A stretch of 41,759 nucleotides of DNA from assembly GCA_003246455.1 (NCBI GenBank), contig QKAF01000141.1, positions 1 through 41,759 of the forward strand. The letters run 5' to 3'. Position numbers and translations under genes: made by a program. Under the pieces are notes generated by a model, which saw nothing but the letters and a program-made list of their open reading frames with translations, was not told where the DNA came from and made no database searches. Positions 16,647 through 24,587 of this stretch are shown here, one piece after another. This DNA is from Bacteroidota bacterium (GTDB lineage: Bacteria > Bacteroidota > Ignavibacteria > SZUA-365). Position 1 is the stretch's first letter. Each line of letters starts with the position of its first letter.

Positions 16647-17822
16647 TCACCTCGCACCGCCGGTACTGCCTTCGAACGCCCGTACCGCCGTCGCGGCGGA
16701 AATGCGGACGTCGTTCGCGCGAACATCTTCCCCTTCCAGCGTAATGGCATCATACCGCATCAGTCCATCGAACAGACCGTTCTCGTCCGTTCGATCGCGA
16801 TGGTTGCGCTGGTAGATGCGGCGGCCTTCTTCTCCGCAGCAGAAACACCAGGTCCGTCCTTTTTCCACGAACAGCTCGCTGACGACGCGCAGGGGCGCAT
16901 GATCCGCGCCTGCCGCTGTCGCCGGTTCCCTGCGGAGGACCATGCAGCTGAATTTCAGTGACTTTTTGATGTTTCCGATTTCCTCGTCGAGCCATTCGAT
17001 ATAGGCCGGACGCTCCCATGGAATATCGTGATGACACCAGTCTTTCTCGTTGACCAGGGCCGGGCAGTTCCCCTGCCGGAAACACGGGGAGACGACCGTC
17101 CACCCGTTTTCGACGGCGCTGTCTCGCAGCTGAAGCAGGATGCGCGAGGTGGTCCGCAGCGCGGGTTCGACCAGCAGCAGCGCACCCCGCGGCGCGAGGA
17201 GATCCGCGCTCCGGTCAAGGAAACGCGGCAACGCGTGATCAGGAAGTTCGTTCAGCACGTTCATCCCCATGATGAGGTCGACGCTGCCGGCCTCTCCGTC
17301 GAGGTGGCGGACATCGCCTGCAGCTGCGTCGCATTCGATCGGGTGGCCGGTCATTTCACGCAGCAGGCGTCCGGTCTCGCGATACAGGGCGGCATTCGCC
17401 TCGACGGCATCGATGCCGCGCACATGCATCGGCCGCGGATTCGGCTGGCGGTCCGCCCACGCATGCAGCCCGGCGACGCCGGTTCCCGGTCCGCACCCGA
17501 CATCGAGTATTCGCAAGGGACCGTCACCCTCCGGGGGACCGTCAGGCCAGAGTTCCCCAAGCGGCCAGAGCAGCTTGGGGAAATTGACGGTCGCGTAATA
17601 CAGGAGATAGGCCTCGCGCTGCCGCCGGTCGCGCATGTAGGTCATGGCCTTCCCCCGGCGTTCCTCGACATCGTTGAGATGCGCGGAAAGCTGTCGGAGG
17701 ACAGGCACGTACGGCCGCATGGCGGACGCGTCAAAATCCTTGATGCCCGTCATGCGCCCGAGTGACTTCAGCCACCATTCCGGCAGTGTCTGTACATGTG
17801 GTCTGGAATCCATTGTCAGCAT
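16647..17822 (-). CDS. Rsm22-family methyltransferase-like protein
   Basis: This 391-residue protein has a SAM-binding motif ILDVGCGPGTGVAGL (about 104-118) and a following GIDAVEAN acidic turn. NVLNELPDHALPRFL is the usual motif IV region. A cysteine cluster PCFRQGNCPALVNEKDWCHHD is of the kind found in Rsm22 proteins. Rsm22 homologues associate with the small ribosomal subunit in mitochondria and bacteria, where they act as assembly factors or putative rRNA methyltransferases. ATG 17822 is used; ATG 17813 is equally possible. It is 55 bases downstream of the small acidic gene on the same strand and probably shares its mRNA. Confidence 0.82.
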   Translation of the reverse strand: MLTMDSRPHVQTLPEWWLKSLGRMTGIKDFDASAMRPYVPVLRQLSAHLNDVEERRGKAMTYMRDRRQREAYLLYYATVNFPKLLWPLGELWPDGPPEGDGPLRILDVGCGPGTGVAGLHAWADRQPNPRPMHVRGIDAVEANAALYRETGRLLREMTGHPIECDAAAGDVRHLDGEAGSVDLIMGMNVLNELPDHALPRFLDRSADLLAPRGALLLVEPALRTTSRILLQLRDSAVENGWTVVSPCFRQGNCPALVNEKDWCHHDIPWERPAYIEWLDEEIGNIKKSLKFSCMVLRREPATAAGADHAPLRVVSELFVEKGRTWCFCCGEEGRRIYQRNHRDRTDENGLFDGLMRYDAITLEGEDVRANDVRISAATAVRAFEGSTGGAR

Positions 17823-17877
17823 CGCCCCGTATCGCGGACCGTCACGGCACGTCGATACGGCAGCCGCCTGCCTCCCT

Positions 17878-18126
17878 TCAGTCGTCTTCGTCCGCGTCGA
17901 ATTTGCCGCCGGCGAATTCGATCTCCTCGTTCGCGTCGATAATCACCTGCGCGAGATCGAGCACCATCGGCACTTTCTCCTTGGGCACGAAAGTGCCGAG
18001 CAGCGCGAGTCCCGCATCGAGGCGGACGGTCGGATCGTCGTCGTCGAACAGATCTCCGAGCAGTTTGTCCGCGTCGCTTTCTGAAATATTGAGAAATCCC
18101 TTCTGCATCGCTTCTTCGAAATTCAT
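17878..18126 (-). CDS. Small acidic protein, unknown function
   Basis: This 82-residue protein is very acidic (for example DLFDDDDP and the tail FDADEDD) and has no signal peptide or membrane helix. ATG 18126 has an excellent AAGGAGG box five bases upstream, which supports it as a real gene despite its size. The central part (DPTVRLDAGLALLGTFVPKE) resembles a single HEAT-like helical pair. I do not recognise a family. It precedes the Rsm22-like gene and may be linked to ribosome or RNA handling by position only. Confidence 0.75.
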   Translation of the reverse strand: MNFEEAMQKGFLNISESDADKLLGDLFDDDDPTVRLDAGLALLGTFVPKEKVPMVLDLAQVIIDANEEIEFAGGKFDADEDD

Positions 18127-18183
18127 GGTTCCTCCTTGGTGGCGAATGATTTTTGAATATACGCATTCCGCTTCTCCGGCACG

Positions 18184-18190
18184 CAACATA
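18184..18190 (-). promoter_or_regulatory. Candidate -7 promoter element TATGTTG for the small acidic gene
   Basis: Read on the minus strand, TATGTTG matches the TAnnTTG element seen upstream of other genes here. It lies about 57 bases before ATG 18126. No clear TTTG element at the usual distance was found, so the call is weak. Confidence 0.35.
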
Positions 18191-18202
18191 CACGGCTTTT
18201 TG

Positions 18203-18209
18203 TATATTG
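18203..18209 (+). promoter_or_regulatory. Candidate -7 promoter element TATATTG for the outer-membrane protein gene
   Basis: The string TTTTTG followed directly by TATATTG ends seven bases before ATG 18217. That distance leaves almost no 5' leader, and there is no Shine-Dalgarno box. It resembles the Bacteroidota TAnnTTTG element. Confidence 0.45.
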
Positions 18210-18216
18210 TTGCATC

Positions 18217-18753
18217 ATGAATTCAGCGAAAGCCATACCGTTTCTTCTCGCAGCAGTTCTGCTGCTCGGTGCCGTTCCTGGCTGGGGCCAGACCGCGCCC
18301 GAGACCGCTGGACGCGGAAGCATCGGACCGCATTTCGCGGCCGGGTCCGTCAACGGGCTGCGTGTCGGACTGCGCTGTTTCGTGCTCCGGCCCCTGTCGC
18401 TGGAGGCCTCTGCCGGATGGATGCAGATTACCCTGCTCAGGGAGAACGAACGGAAGGAATACACTCCCGGATACTCGGTCACTGTCGGCGGGAACTGGTA
18501 CACCCATCCCGATGCGTCCATCAGTCCGACGCTGTCCCTCCTCGGTGTCTACACGTCGAGCGGCACACTTCCTGACGGGTTCAAACAGACCCGCGTCGCG
18601 ATCGTCCCGGCCCTCGGCAGCGAGTATTACTTTCATGAGGGGTTTTCCGTATTTTTCCGTTTCGGACCCGCTTTTCAGTTTTCCACGGAGAGCGGGCAGA
18701 CGGAGTTCGAAACGGCTACGCAGTTTGACGGAGGCGTTTCCCTGCTCTTCTGA
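18217..18753 (+). CDS. Outer-membrane beta-barrel protein, small
   Basis: This 178-residue protein has a signal peptide (AVLLLGAVPGWGQ, cleavage near residue 25) and then strands alternating hydrophobic and polar residues. Examples are GLRVGLRCFVLRPLSLEASAGW, taken as two strands, and YFHEGFSVFFRFGPAFQF. It ends GGVSLLF with a terminal phenylalanine, the usual signal for barrel insertion by the BAM complex. The size fits an eight-strand barrel. No named family is recognised. It is the first gene of a plus-strand run. Confidence 0.78.
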   Translation: MNSAKAIPFLLAAVLLLGAVPGWGQTAPETAGRGSIGPHFAAGSVNGLRVGLRCFVLRPLSLEASAGWMQITLLRENERKEYTPGYSVTVGGNWYTHPDASISPTLSLLGVYTSSGTLPDGFKQTRVAIVPALGSEYYFHEGFSVFFRFGPAFQFSTESGQTEFETATQFDGGVSLLF

Positions 18754-18790
18754 TCTCGATTCACCAACCCTCCTCTCCCACCATTGCGCC

Positions 18791-19294
18791 ATGCAGTCAA
18801 AACCTGAGCTGAAACACATCGACATTCGACAGGCCCGTGAAGACGACGCGGATGATTTTCTCGCGCTGATCGATGCGCTCGCCGATTACGAAAAACTCGA
18901 CCGTCCCGATGCCGGCGCCCGCACGCGTCTCGTCCGGGACGGTTTCGGACCGCAGCCGCGCTTCGAAGCGTTTCTTGCGTTCATCGATGAACGTCCGGCG
19001 GGTTATGCCATCGTGTACGAAACCTATTCGAGCTTCCTGGCGCTGCCAACGCTGTACCTGGAAGATATCTTTGTCCTGCCCGCGTTCCGGAACAGGAAGG
19101 TGGGGCTCGGCCTTTTTCTCCACTGCGCCCGGCTGGCACGCGATCGCGGCTGCGGCCGCATGGACTGGACGGTACTCCACTGGAACGAACTGGCGATCGA
19201 TTTCTACCGGCGTCTCGGCGCAGACCATCTGAAGGAATGGCATCTCTACCGGCTCTCGCGCGACGGGATCGCGGCACTGCCGCTCGACGGCTGA
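18791..19294 (+). CDS. GNAT acetyltransferase, SSAT-like (diamine/thialysine type)
   Basis: This 167-residue protein has the GNAT fold. The motif A region is LYLEDIFVLPAFRNRKVGLGL (about 88-108), and motif B is WNELAIDFYRRLGA (about 136-149). The LEDIFV and WNE..IDFYRRLGA pattern matches spermidine/spermine- and thialysine-acetyltransferase-like enzymes, which acetylate an amino group with acetyl-CoA in the cytosol. The substrate here is not certain. ATG 18791 follows the previous gene by 37 bases, with no good ribosome-binding site. Confidence 0.85.
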   Translation: MQSKPELKHIDIRQAREDDADDFLALIDALADYEKLDRPDAGARTRLVRDGFGPQPRFEAFLAFIDERPAGYAIVYETYSSFLALPTLYLEDIFVLPAFRNRKVGLGLFLHCARLARDRGCGRMDWTVLHWNELAIDFYRRLGADHLKEWHLYRLSRDGIAALPLDG

Positions 19295-19360
19295 TCCGGG
19301 ATTCTCCGCTTTCCATTCTGCTTATCCGTTTGACTGTCCCATACACAAGGAACGCACCAT

Positions 19361-21571
19361 ATGCTACGCAAGGGTTCTCCGTCTCGCTTCCCGATCTTTC
19401 TGCTCCTGGCCGTTTTCGCTCTCACGGCGACGTCCTTCGCACAGAAGAAACCTGTGACGCTCCAGGATGTATTCATGAATCCGAAGTTTTTCGCTCCGCG
19501 TCTCGGCGCGCTCGCGTGGATGGCCGACGGCGAGCATTACACGTACATCAAAGCGGACAAAGGCGTGAAGAGCATCTGGAAGGTCGCGGCGAAATCCGGA
19601 GACGAAACGCTGCTGATCGACGGCAGCGACCTGAAATTCGCCGGAAGCGATGAACCGATCAGTTTCCAGGGCTACGAATGGTCGGAGGACCAGCGTTTCA
19701 TCGTCTTCACACTGGAGGAACATTCGATCTGGCGCCGCTCGTCTATCGGCACATACGCCGTCTACGACGTGCGCAGCAAAAAGCTGATCGCGCTTCCGGA
19801 ACATCCTGAAGGCGTGATGAACGTCAAGGTCGCTCCGGACGGCAGCAAGGCGGGATACGTGTACAAGGACAACATCTACGTGATGGACCTTGGGACGGGT
19901 GTCGAGACGCAGCTGACGAACGATGCCGCTACCGACGTGCACAACGGCCGGTTCGGCTGGGTGTACGAAGAGGAATTCAGTATCGTGGACGGTTGGCAGT
20001 GGTCACCCGACAGCCGGCACATCGCATTCTGGCAGGAAGACGAACGACAGGTCCCTGAGTTCACCATGACCGACTTCATGCCCCTGTACTATGATTTCGT
20101 CCGCATCCGCTATCCGAAGCCGGGCGAAAACAATCCTGTCGAAAAAATCGGGGTGATCGACCTCGCATCCGGCGACATCCGCTGGATGGACCTCGGCACC
20201 GATACCGACGTGTACATTCCGCGCATGCAGTGGACACGCGACCCGGGCACCCTGTGCATTTACCGGATGAATCGGCTGCAGAACCAGCTCGAACTGCTTT
20301 TCGCGGACATCGCGACAGGCAGCACCCGCGTCGTGCTGAATGAAAAGTCGGAAACCGGATGGATCGGCGTGGAAGACGGCGCATGGCTGCATTTCCTCGG
20401 CAAGAAGGACCAGTTCGTGTGGGCCTCCGAGCGTGACGGCTTCAACCACCTGTACCTGTACGACTATAAAGGACAGCTCATCCGGCAGATCACCACGGGA
20501 AAATGGGAAGTCGTCGACGTCCTCGGCATGACGCCCGACGAAAAGTCCCTGTACTACGTGTCCACGGAGATTTCCCCGCTCGAACGGCATCTCTACCGCA
20601 TCGGCATCGACGGCGACGACAAGGAGCAGCTTACCGAGGAGAACGGCTCGCATTCGTTCTCGATGAGTCCCACCTGCGAAATGTACATCGACTCCTGGTC
20701 GAGTGTGCAGCGCCCGATGCAGCGGAAACTTTTCGACGGCGACGGCGACAAACTCCGCGACATGGCCGAAATGGATGCCGCGGTGTATGACGAATATTAC
20801 TGGAGCGAAAAGGAACTGTTTACCGTCACGACGGAAGACGGCTGGTCGATCGACTGTTCGATGATGAAACCGGCGAATTTCGATCCCTCGAAGAAATACC
20901 CGGTGTTTTTCGACGTGTACGGCGGTCCGGGCACGCAGGCTGTCCGCAACAGCTGGCCGGGAACGATGCAGCAGTGGTACTGCAGCGAGGGGTTCATCGT
21001 GATCCAGGCCGACAACCGCGGCAGCGGCGCGAGAGGCACGGCGTTCAAGCATGCCGTGTACAAGCAGCTCGGCAAGTGGGAAGTGCATGACTATGTGGAA
21101 GTCGCAAAATATCTCGGCACGCTTCCGTACGTCGATGCAGGCCGTATCGGCATGTGGGGCTGGAGCTACGGCGGATACATGTCCGCGCTGACCATGCTGC
21201 TCGGTGCGGATTATTTCCATACCGCGGTCGCGATCGCGCCTGTCACGGAATGGACGTTCTACGACACCATTTACGCGGAGCGCTTCATGCAGCGCCCGGC
21301 AGACAATCCCGACGGCTACAAGGTCGGTTCCTGCCTCGAATTCGCCGACAGGCTCAAAGGCAATCTGCTCATCATCCATGGCGGACTCGACGACAACGTG
21401 CATGTGCAGAACACGATGAAATTCATCGACAATCTCGAAGAGGCCGGCAAGCAGTTCGACATGCGGATCTACCCCAACGGCAACCACGGGGTGGCTGGCG
21501 GATTCAAATCCCGTCTCGGCCTCTTCCAGTATTACATGGATTACATGAAGGAGCATCTGATCGGCGGATGA
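19361..21571 (+). CDS. Dipeptidyl peptidase IV-like S9B serine peptidase (secreted)
   Basis: This 736-residue protein has a signal peptide ending TATSFAQ (about residue 28), an eight-bladed propeller domain, and a C-terminal alpha/beta hydrolase. The catalytic triad is visible: Ser602 in GWSYGGYMS, Asp677 or Asp678 in HGGLDDNVHVQ, and His709 in NGNHGVAGG. The Glu-Glu motif that binds the substrate N-terminus is present in GWVYEEEFSIVDGWQWSPDS, which supports dipeptidyl peptidase specificity (X-Pro cleavage). AAGGAA precedes the ATG. It likely degrades peptides in the periplasm. Its stop overlaps the amidase start by four bases. Confidence 0.95.
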   Translation: MLRKGSPSRFPIFLLLAVFALTATSFAQKKPVTLQDVFMNPKFFAPRLGALAWMADGEHYTYIKADKGVKSIWKVAAKSGDETLLIDGSDLKFAGSDEPISFQGYEWSEDQRFIVFTLEEHSIWRRSSIGTYAVYDVRSKKLIALPEHPEGVMNVKVAPDGSKAGYVYKDNIYVMDLGTGVETQLTNDAATDVHNGRFGWVYEEEFSIVDGWQWSPDSRHIAFWQEDERQVPEFTMTDFMPLYYDFVRIRYPKPGENNPVEKIGVIDLASGDIRWMDLGTDTDVYIPRMQWTRDPGTLCIYRMNRLQNQLELLFADIATGSTRVVLNEKSETGWIGVEDGAWLHFLGKKDQFVWASERDGFNHLYLYDYKGQLIRQITTGKWEVVDVLGMTPDEKSLYYVSTEISPLERHLYRIGIDGDDKEQLTEENGSHSFSMSPTCEMYIDSWSSVQRPMQRKLFDGDGDKLRDMAEMDAAVYDEYYWSEKELFTVTTEDGWSIDCSMMKPANFDPSKKYPVFFDVYGGPGTQAVRNSWPGTMQQWYCSEGFIVIQADNRGSGARGTAFKHAVYKQLGKWEVHDYVEVAKYLGTLPYVDAGRIGMWGWSYGGYMSALTMLLGADYFHTAVAIAPVTEWTFYDTIYAERFMQRPADNPDGYKVGSCLEFADRLKGNLLIIHGGLDDNVHVQNTMKFIDNLEEAGKQFDMRIYPNGNHGVAGGFKSRLGLFQYYMDYMKEHLIGG

Positions 21572-22404
21572 GCGGTCTCCATCCACGTATCGTTTTCACC
21601 CTTCCGTTATTATTGCTCTGTTTCGGAGTCAGCGCCGCATCGCGTCCGGATGAACCCGGCACGGTGCGGCGCTACGCCATTTTCGGAAAGGGACAGGAGG
21701 AAGTCGTCCTTCGCGACAACAGGCTGCGCGACGCGGTGTTTTATATCGTCGGCGGTCACGGCGGCCCCGACAGCGGCGCGCGAGGCGAGCGCGACGGGAC
21801 AACGCTCTGCGAAGACGAGTACGCCTACGACGTCGGGCTGCGCCTCGCACGGAAGCTTCTGGAACACGATGCGAAAGTGTATGTCATCATTCGGGACCCG
21901 AACGACGGCATCCGTGAGGACAGCCTGCTTCTCTGCGACACCGACGAGGAGGCCTGGGGAGGAAGCGCCATCCCCGTCGGACAGCTCGACCGGCTCAAGC
22001 AGCGCACGAACATCGTCAACCGGCTTTCCCGGCACAACCGCAATATCAGGTATCAGCGCCTGATCGTCCTGCATGTCGACAGCCGACAGGAAGGCGACCG
22101 CGTGGATATCTTCTTCTATCACCATTCCTCCAGCGCCGCATCCCGGCGCACCGCCACCATTCTCCAGGAGACCATCGAGGAAAAATACCGCGCCCATCAG
22201 CCCTGGCGCGGCTACCAGGGCACTGTCGCCGCACGGGACGGTCTGTTCATGCTTCGCAGTACCCATCCCCGAACCGTCTACATCGAGCTCGGCAACATCC
22301 AGAATCCCCTCGATCAGCGTCGTTTCATCTCCGTCGATAATCGCCAGGCACTGGCAAACTGGCTGACGGAGGGCCTGCTCGAAGACTTCCGGCGCTCCCG
22401 CTGA
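21568..22404 (+). CDS. N-acetylmuramoyl-L-alanine amidase (Amidase_3-like), secreted
   Basis: This 278-residue protein has an N-terminal hydrophobic signal (TLPLLLLCFGVSAAS, cleavage near residue 25). The zinc ligands of the Amidase_3 family can be placed: His64 in GGHGGPDSGARG, Glu82 or Glu84 in CEDEYAYDVG, His169 in VLHVDSRQEG and the catalytic Glu240 in YIELGNIQNP. Such enzymes cut the bond between N-acetylmuramic acid and the stem peptide. A divergent insertion (VDIFFYHHSSSA) follows the second histidine. Overlap with the DPP-IV gene (ATGA) indicates co-translation. Confidence 0.85.
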   Translation: MSGLHPRIVFTLPLLLLCFGVSAASRPDEPGTVRRYAIFGKGQEEVVLRDNRLRDAVFYIVGGHGGPDSGARGERDGTTLCEDEYAYDVGLRLARKLLEHDAKVYVIIRDPNDGIREDSLLLCDTDEEAWGGSAIPVGQLDRLKQRTNIVNRLSRHNRNIRYQRLIVLHVDSRQEGDRVDIFFYHHSSSAASRRTATILQETIEEKYRAHQPWRGYQGTVAARDGLFMLRSTHPRTVYIELGNIQNPLDQRRFISVDNRQALANWLTEGLLEDFRRSR

Positions 22405-22451
22405 CCGTCCTCTCCCTCCCTTTCTCCCTTCCGTTCTCTCTGTCCCTTGAG

Positions 22452-22458
22452 TATCTTG
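22452..22458 (+). promoter_or_regulatory. Candidate -7 promoter element TATCTTG for the ECF sigma gene
   Basis: TATCTTG ends 19 bases before GTG 22478, in the 73-base gap after the amidase gene. It matches the TAnnTTG element seen elsewhere in the window. No convincing -33 element is visible. Confidence 0.4.
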
Positions 22459-22477
22459 CAACAAAGTACACACTCAC

Positions 22478-23128
22478 GTGTCTCTTTCGTATGCGGTCAC
22501 GGATTCGTTGAACCAAAGGACCCATGTATTGCGATTGCGCGGCAGCCATAAATCACCGGCTCGACTGACGGAATGCACCGATCTCGAACTCTATCTGAAG
22601 GTCCGGGAAGGCGGATCGGTCGGGGAGTCGGCCTTCAGGGAGCTTTACGGCCGACTCGCGGGAAATCTCTATGCGTATTGCCGCTGCCTGGCCTGGAGGC
22701 GTGAGGAGAGCGACGATCTGTTCCAGGAGGCGATCACTCGTCTCTACGAAGGAGCGCTGCAGGGCCGCGAGGTCAGTAACGTCGCGGGGTACGTCATAAA
22801 AATTGCCCGCAACCTCTATCTCAATATGCAGCGCGACCGCAAACCCGTCATCAGCATCGAGCACGACACCCTCGCGGTTGCCGTTCCTTCGCATGAAAAA
22901 ACGGAGATGCTCGAGCTGATTCACATGGCCATGGAACTGCTTCCGGAAGATTACCGGGAAGCGTTTTTCCTGCGTGAGTTCGCCGATATGCCGTATGAGG
23001 AAATCGCGAAAGTCATGAATCTGACGAATGTCAACGTGCGCATCCGCGTCACCCGCGCGCGTGAGAAGATCCGCAAGATCCTCGAACCCTACATTGCCGA
23101 ATACGAACACGAACAGAAGAAACAGTGA
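22478..23128 (+). CDS. ECF-type RNA polymerase sigma factor
   Basis: This protein of up to 216 residues has sigma region 2 (about 55-125; AFRELYGRLAGNLYAYCR, ESDDLFQEAITRLYEG, YVIKIARNLYLNMQRDRKP) and region 4 (about 150-205; LLPEDYREAFFLREFADMPY and EEIAKVMNLTNVNVRIRVTRARE). It has no region 1 or 3, as in ECF factors. The start is uncertain: GTG 22478 gives the longest form, and shorter TTG starts are possible after AAAGGA near 22517. It overlaps the next gene by four bases (GTGA), which is the normal arrangement for a sigma factor and its anti-sigma partner. Confidence 0.9.
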   Translation: MSLSYAVTDSLNQRTHVLRLRGSHKSPARLTECTDLELYLKVREGGSVGESAFRELYGRLAGNLYAYCRCLAWRREESDDLFQEAITRLYEGALQGREVSNVAGYVIKIARNLYLNMQRDRKPVISIEHDTLAVAVPSHEKTEMLELIHMAMELLPEDYREAFFLREFADMPYEEIAKVMNLTNVNVRIRVTRAREKIRKILEPYIAEYEHEQKKQ

Positions 23129-24570
23129 GTACTGTCATGTACACCGAACAAAGCACCCCAAACGAACTGCTGCATGCGTACATCGATGCTGAGCTTTCTC
23201 CGGAACTCGAGCAGCAGTTCTTTTCCATGCTGGCGTCGGACGGCGAATTACGGACGCGTCTGCGCCAGCTGCGCGGATTGCGTACCGAGGCGAGACGTTT
23301 CGGCGCCGTTGCCGCACCACCGCCGGAACTGACGGGCGCGGTGTTTTCGCAGCTCGGCTTTCAGACCGGTCCCGCGCTCCGTCCGTCGCACCTGGTCGGC
23401 GCCGCCCTCCTCCTGCGCAACGCCTGGGCTCCGCTGGCATCCGCGGCGGCCGCGGCTTTCCTCACGGCGACCATCATTTTCGGACTGCAGGGAACGCCAT
23501 CCGGGGACGGGATCCCCACCCTCGCGGATCGGCAGTCGAACACCCGGATCGAAGCTCAATCCGATACCCGGGCGTCGGATCGCTCCTCGACCCGCGACCG
23601 TCAGTCTGATGCCGGGGAGGCACGTGCGACTGCAACTTCGCAGTCTCCGGCAAACGTGACGGCTCCCGCACCCCGTATGCGTGCCGCCGCGGCCGTTGAT
23701 CCTTCTTTCGCAATGCAGGACGCAGCTGAAACACGCGTCGCACAGGCACCGCCTGTCACGGATGGCGCGAATTCCGCTGCATCGGGAACGGATTTCGCCG
23801 CGAGAACGGAGGAAGAGGCCTCTGGTCGCAATACTGACGAGACTCTTCCCACGACGCAGACCTCCGGAGAACTTCCCACCCTTGCCGCAAATGCGCAGCC
23901 CGATGCAGCCATCCCCTTCAGCGATGGCGTTTCCGTGTCCGGGAGCGGCGGTGTGACGCCTCCGTCCTCCGTCCGATCCGTCCCGGGCGAAGACGCCACC
24001 GTCCTCGCACAGCAGGGATTCCCCGGACAGGATGCCGTCGATACGCGCGGGTACTTCCCGGGTCTCAGCCGCGAACCCGTGCTGAGTTTCCTCTCCATCG
24101 AACTCCGTGGCGTCTCCGCGGCTTCCTTCCCTGCCGTGACGATCGGAACCCGATCGAATCCGTGGATGGAAAACATGGCGGCCGCCGTCTACTACACCGA
24201 CGAGCAGAACGACTTTGGACTGGAATACGGGCAGGAGCCCTTCTCACAGCATTATCACGGCGTCGAGTTCGGCAAGCAGGTCACGTACGAGCAGAACCTG
24301 CTTACCTCGTGGCTGCTGCTCGGATACCGCCACCGCTTCGCGCCCATGATTGCCTACGGATCCATCGAGCCGTACATCACCACGAGCTTCGGTGCGACAA
24401 TTCAGGCCTGGCCCCTTGCGCGCGCAGGGTTCGGACTGATGTACATGCCGGATCGACGCGTGCGTTTCCATCTCGGACTCGAAGGTTCCCTTCTCGCGTA
24501 TCCGTACCAGAATACCTGGTTCACCTCGAAACGCGCCGGCCTGACCTACGGCATTTCCCTTCTTCTCTGA
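23125..24570 (+). CDS. Anti-sigma-like transmembrane protein with barrel-like C-terminal domain
   Basis: This 481-residue protein starts with a helical region (1-60; ELLHAYIDAELSPELEQQFF) that resembles anti-sigma domains but lacks the zinc-binding His-Cys-Cys motif. One membrane helix lies at about 100-121 (WAPLASAAAAAFLTATIIFG). A long Ala/Ser/Thr/Asp-rich linker (about 125-320) follows. The C-terminal 155 residues look like outer-membrane beta-strands (SFLSIELRGVSAASFPAV, NLLTSWLLLGYRHRFAPM, VRFHLGLEGSLLAYPY, ending GISLLL). Overlap with the ECF sigma gene supports an anti-sigma role. The start may instead be ATG 23137. The barrel assignment is from strand pattern only. Confidence 0.78.
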   Translation: MSTVMYTEQSTPNELLHAYIDAELSPELEQQFFSMLASDGELRTRLRQLRGLRTEARRFGAVAAPPPELTGAVFSQLGFQTGPALRPSHLVGAALLLRNAWAPLASAAAAAFLTATIIFGLQGTPSGDGIPTLADRQSNTRIEAQSDTRASDRSSTRDRQSDAGEARATATSQSPANVTAPAPRMRAAAAVDPSFAMQDAAETRVAQAPPVTDGANSAASGTDFAARTEEEASGRNTDETLPTTQTSGELPTLAANAQPDAAIPFSDGVSVSGSGGVTPPSSVRSVPGEDATVLAQQGFPGQDAVDTRGYFPGLSREPVLSFLSIELRGVSAASFPAVTIGTRSNPWMENMAAAVYYTDEQNDFGLEYGQEPFSQHYHGVEFGKQVTYEQNLLTSWLLLGYRHRFAPMIAYGSIEPYITTSFGATIQAWPLARAGFGLMYMPDRRVRFHLGLEGSLLAYPYQNTWFTSKRAGLTYGISLLL

Positions 24571-24587
24571 CCGACTCGGAGCTGTCC

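Noticed and set aside
20003-21586. 527-residue minus-strand frame opposite the DPP-IV gene
   Set aside because: Antisense of a gene with complete catalytic triad; no motif or ribosome-binding site of its own.
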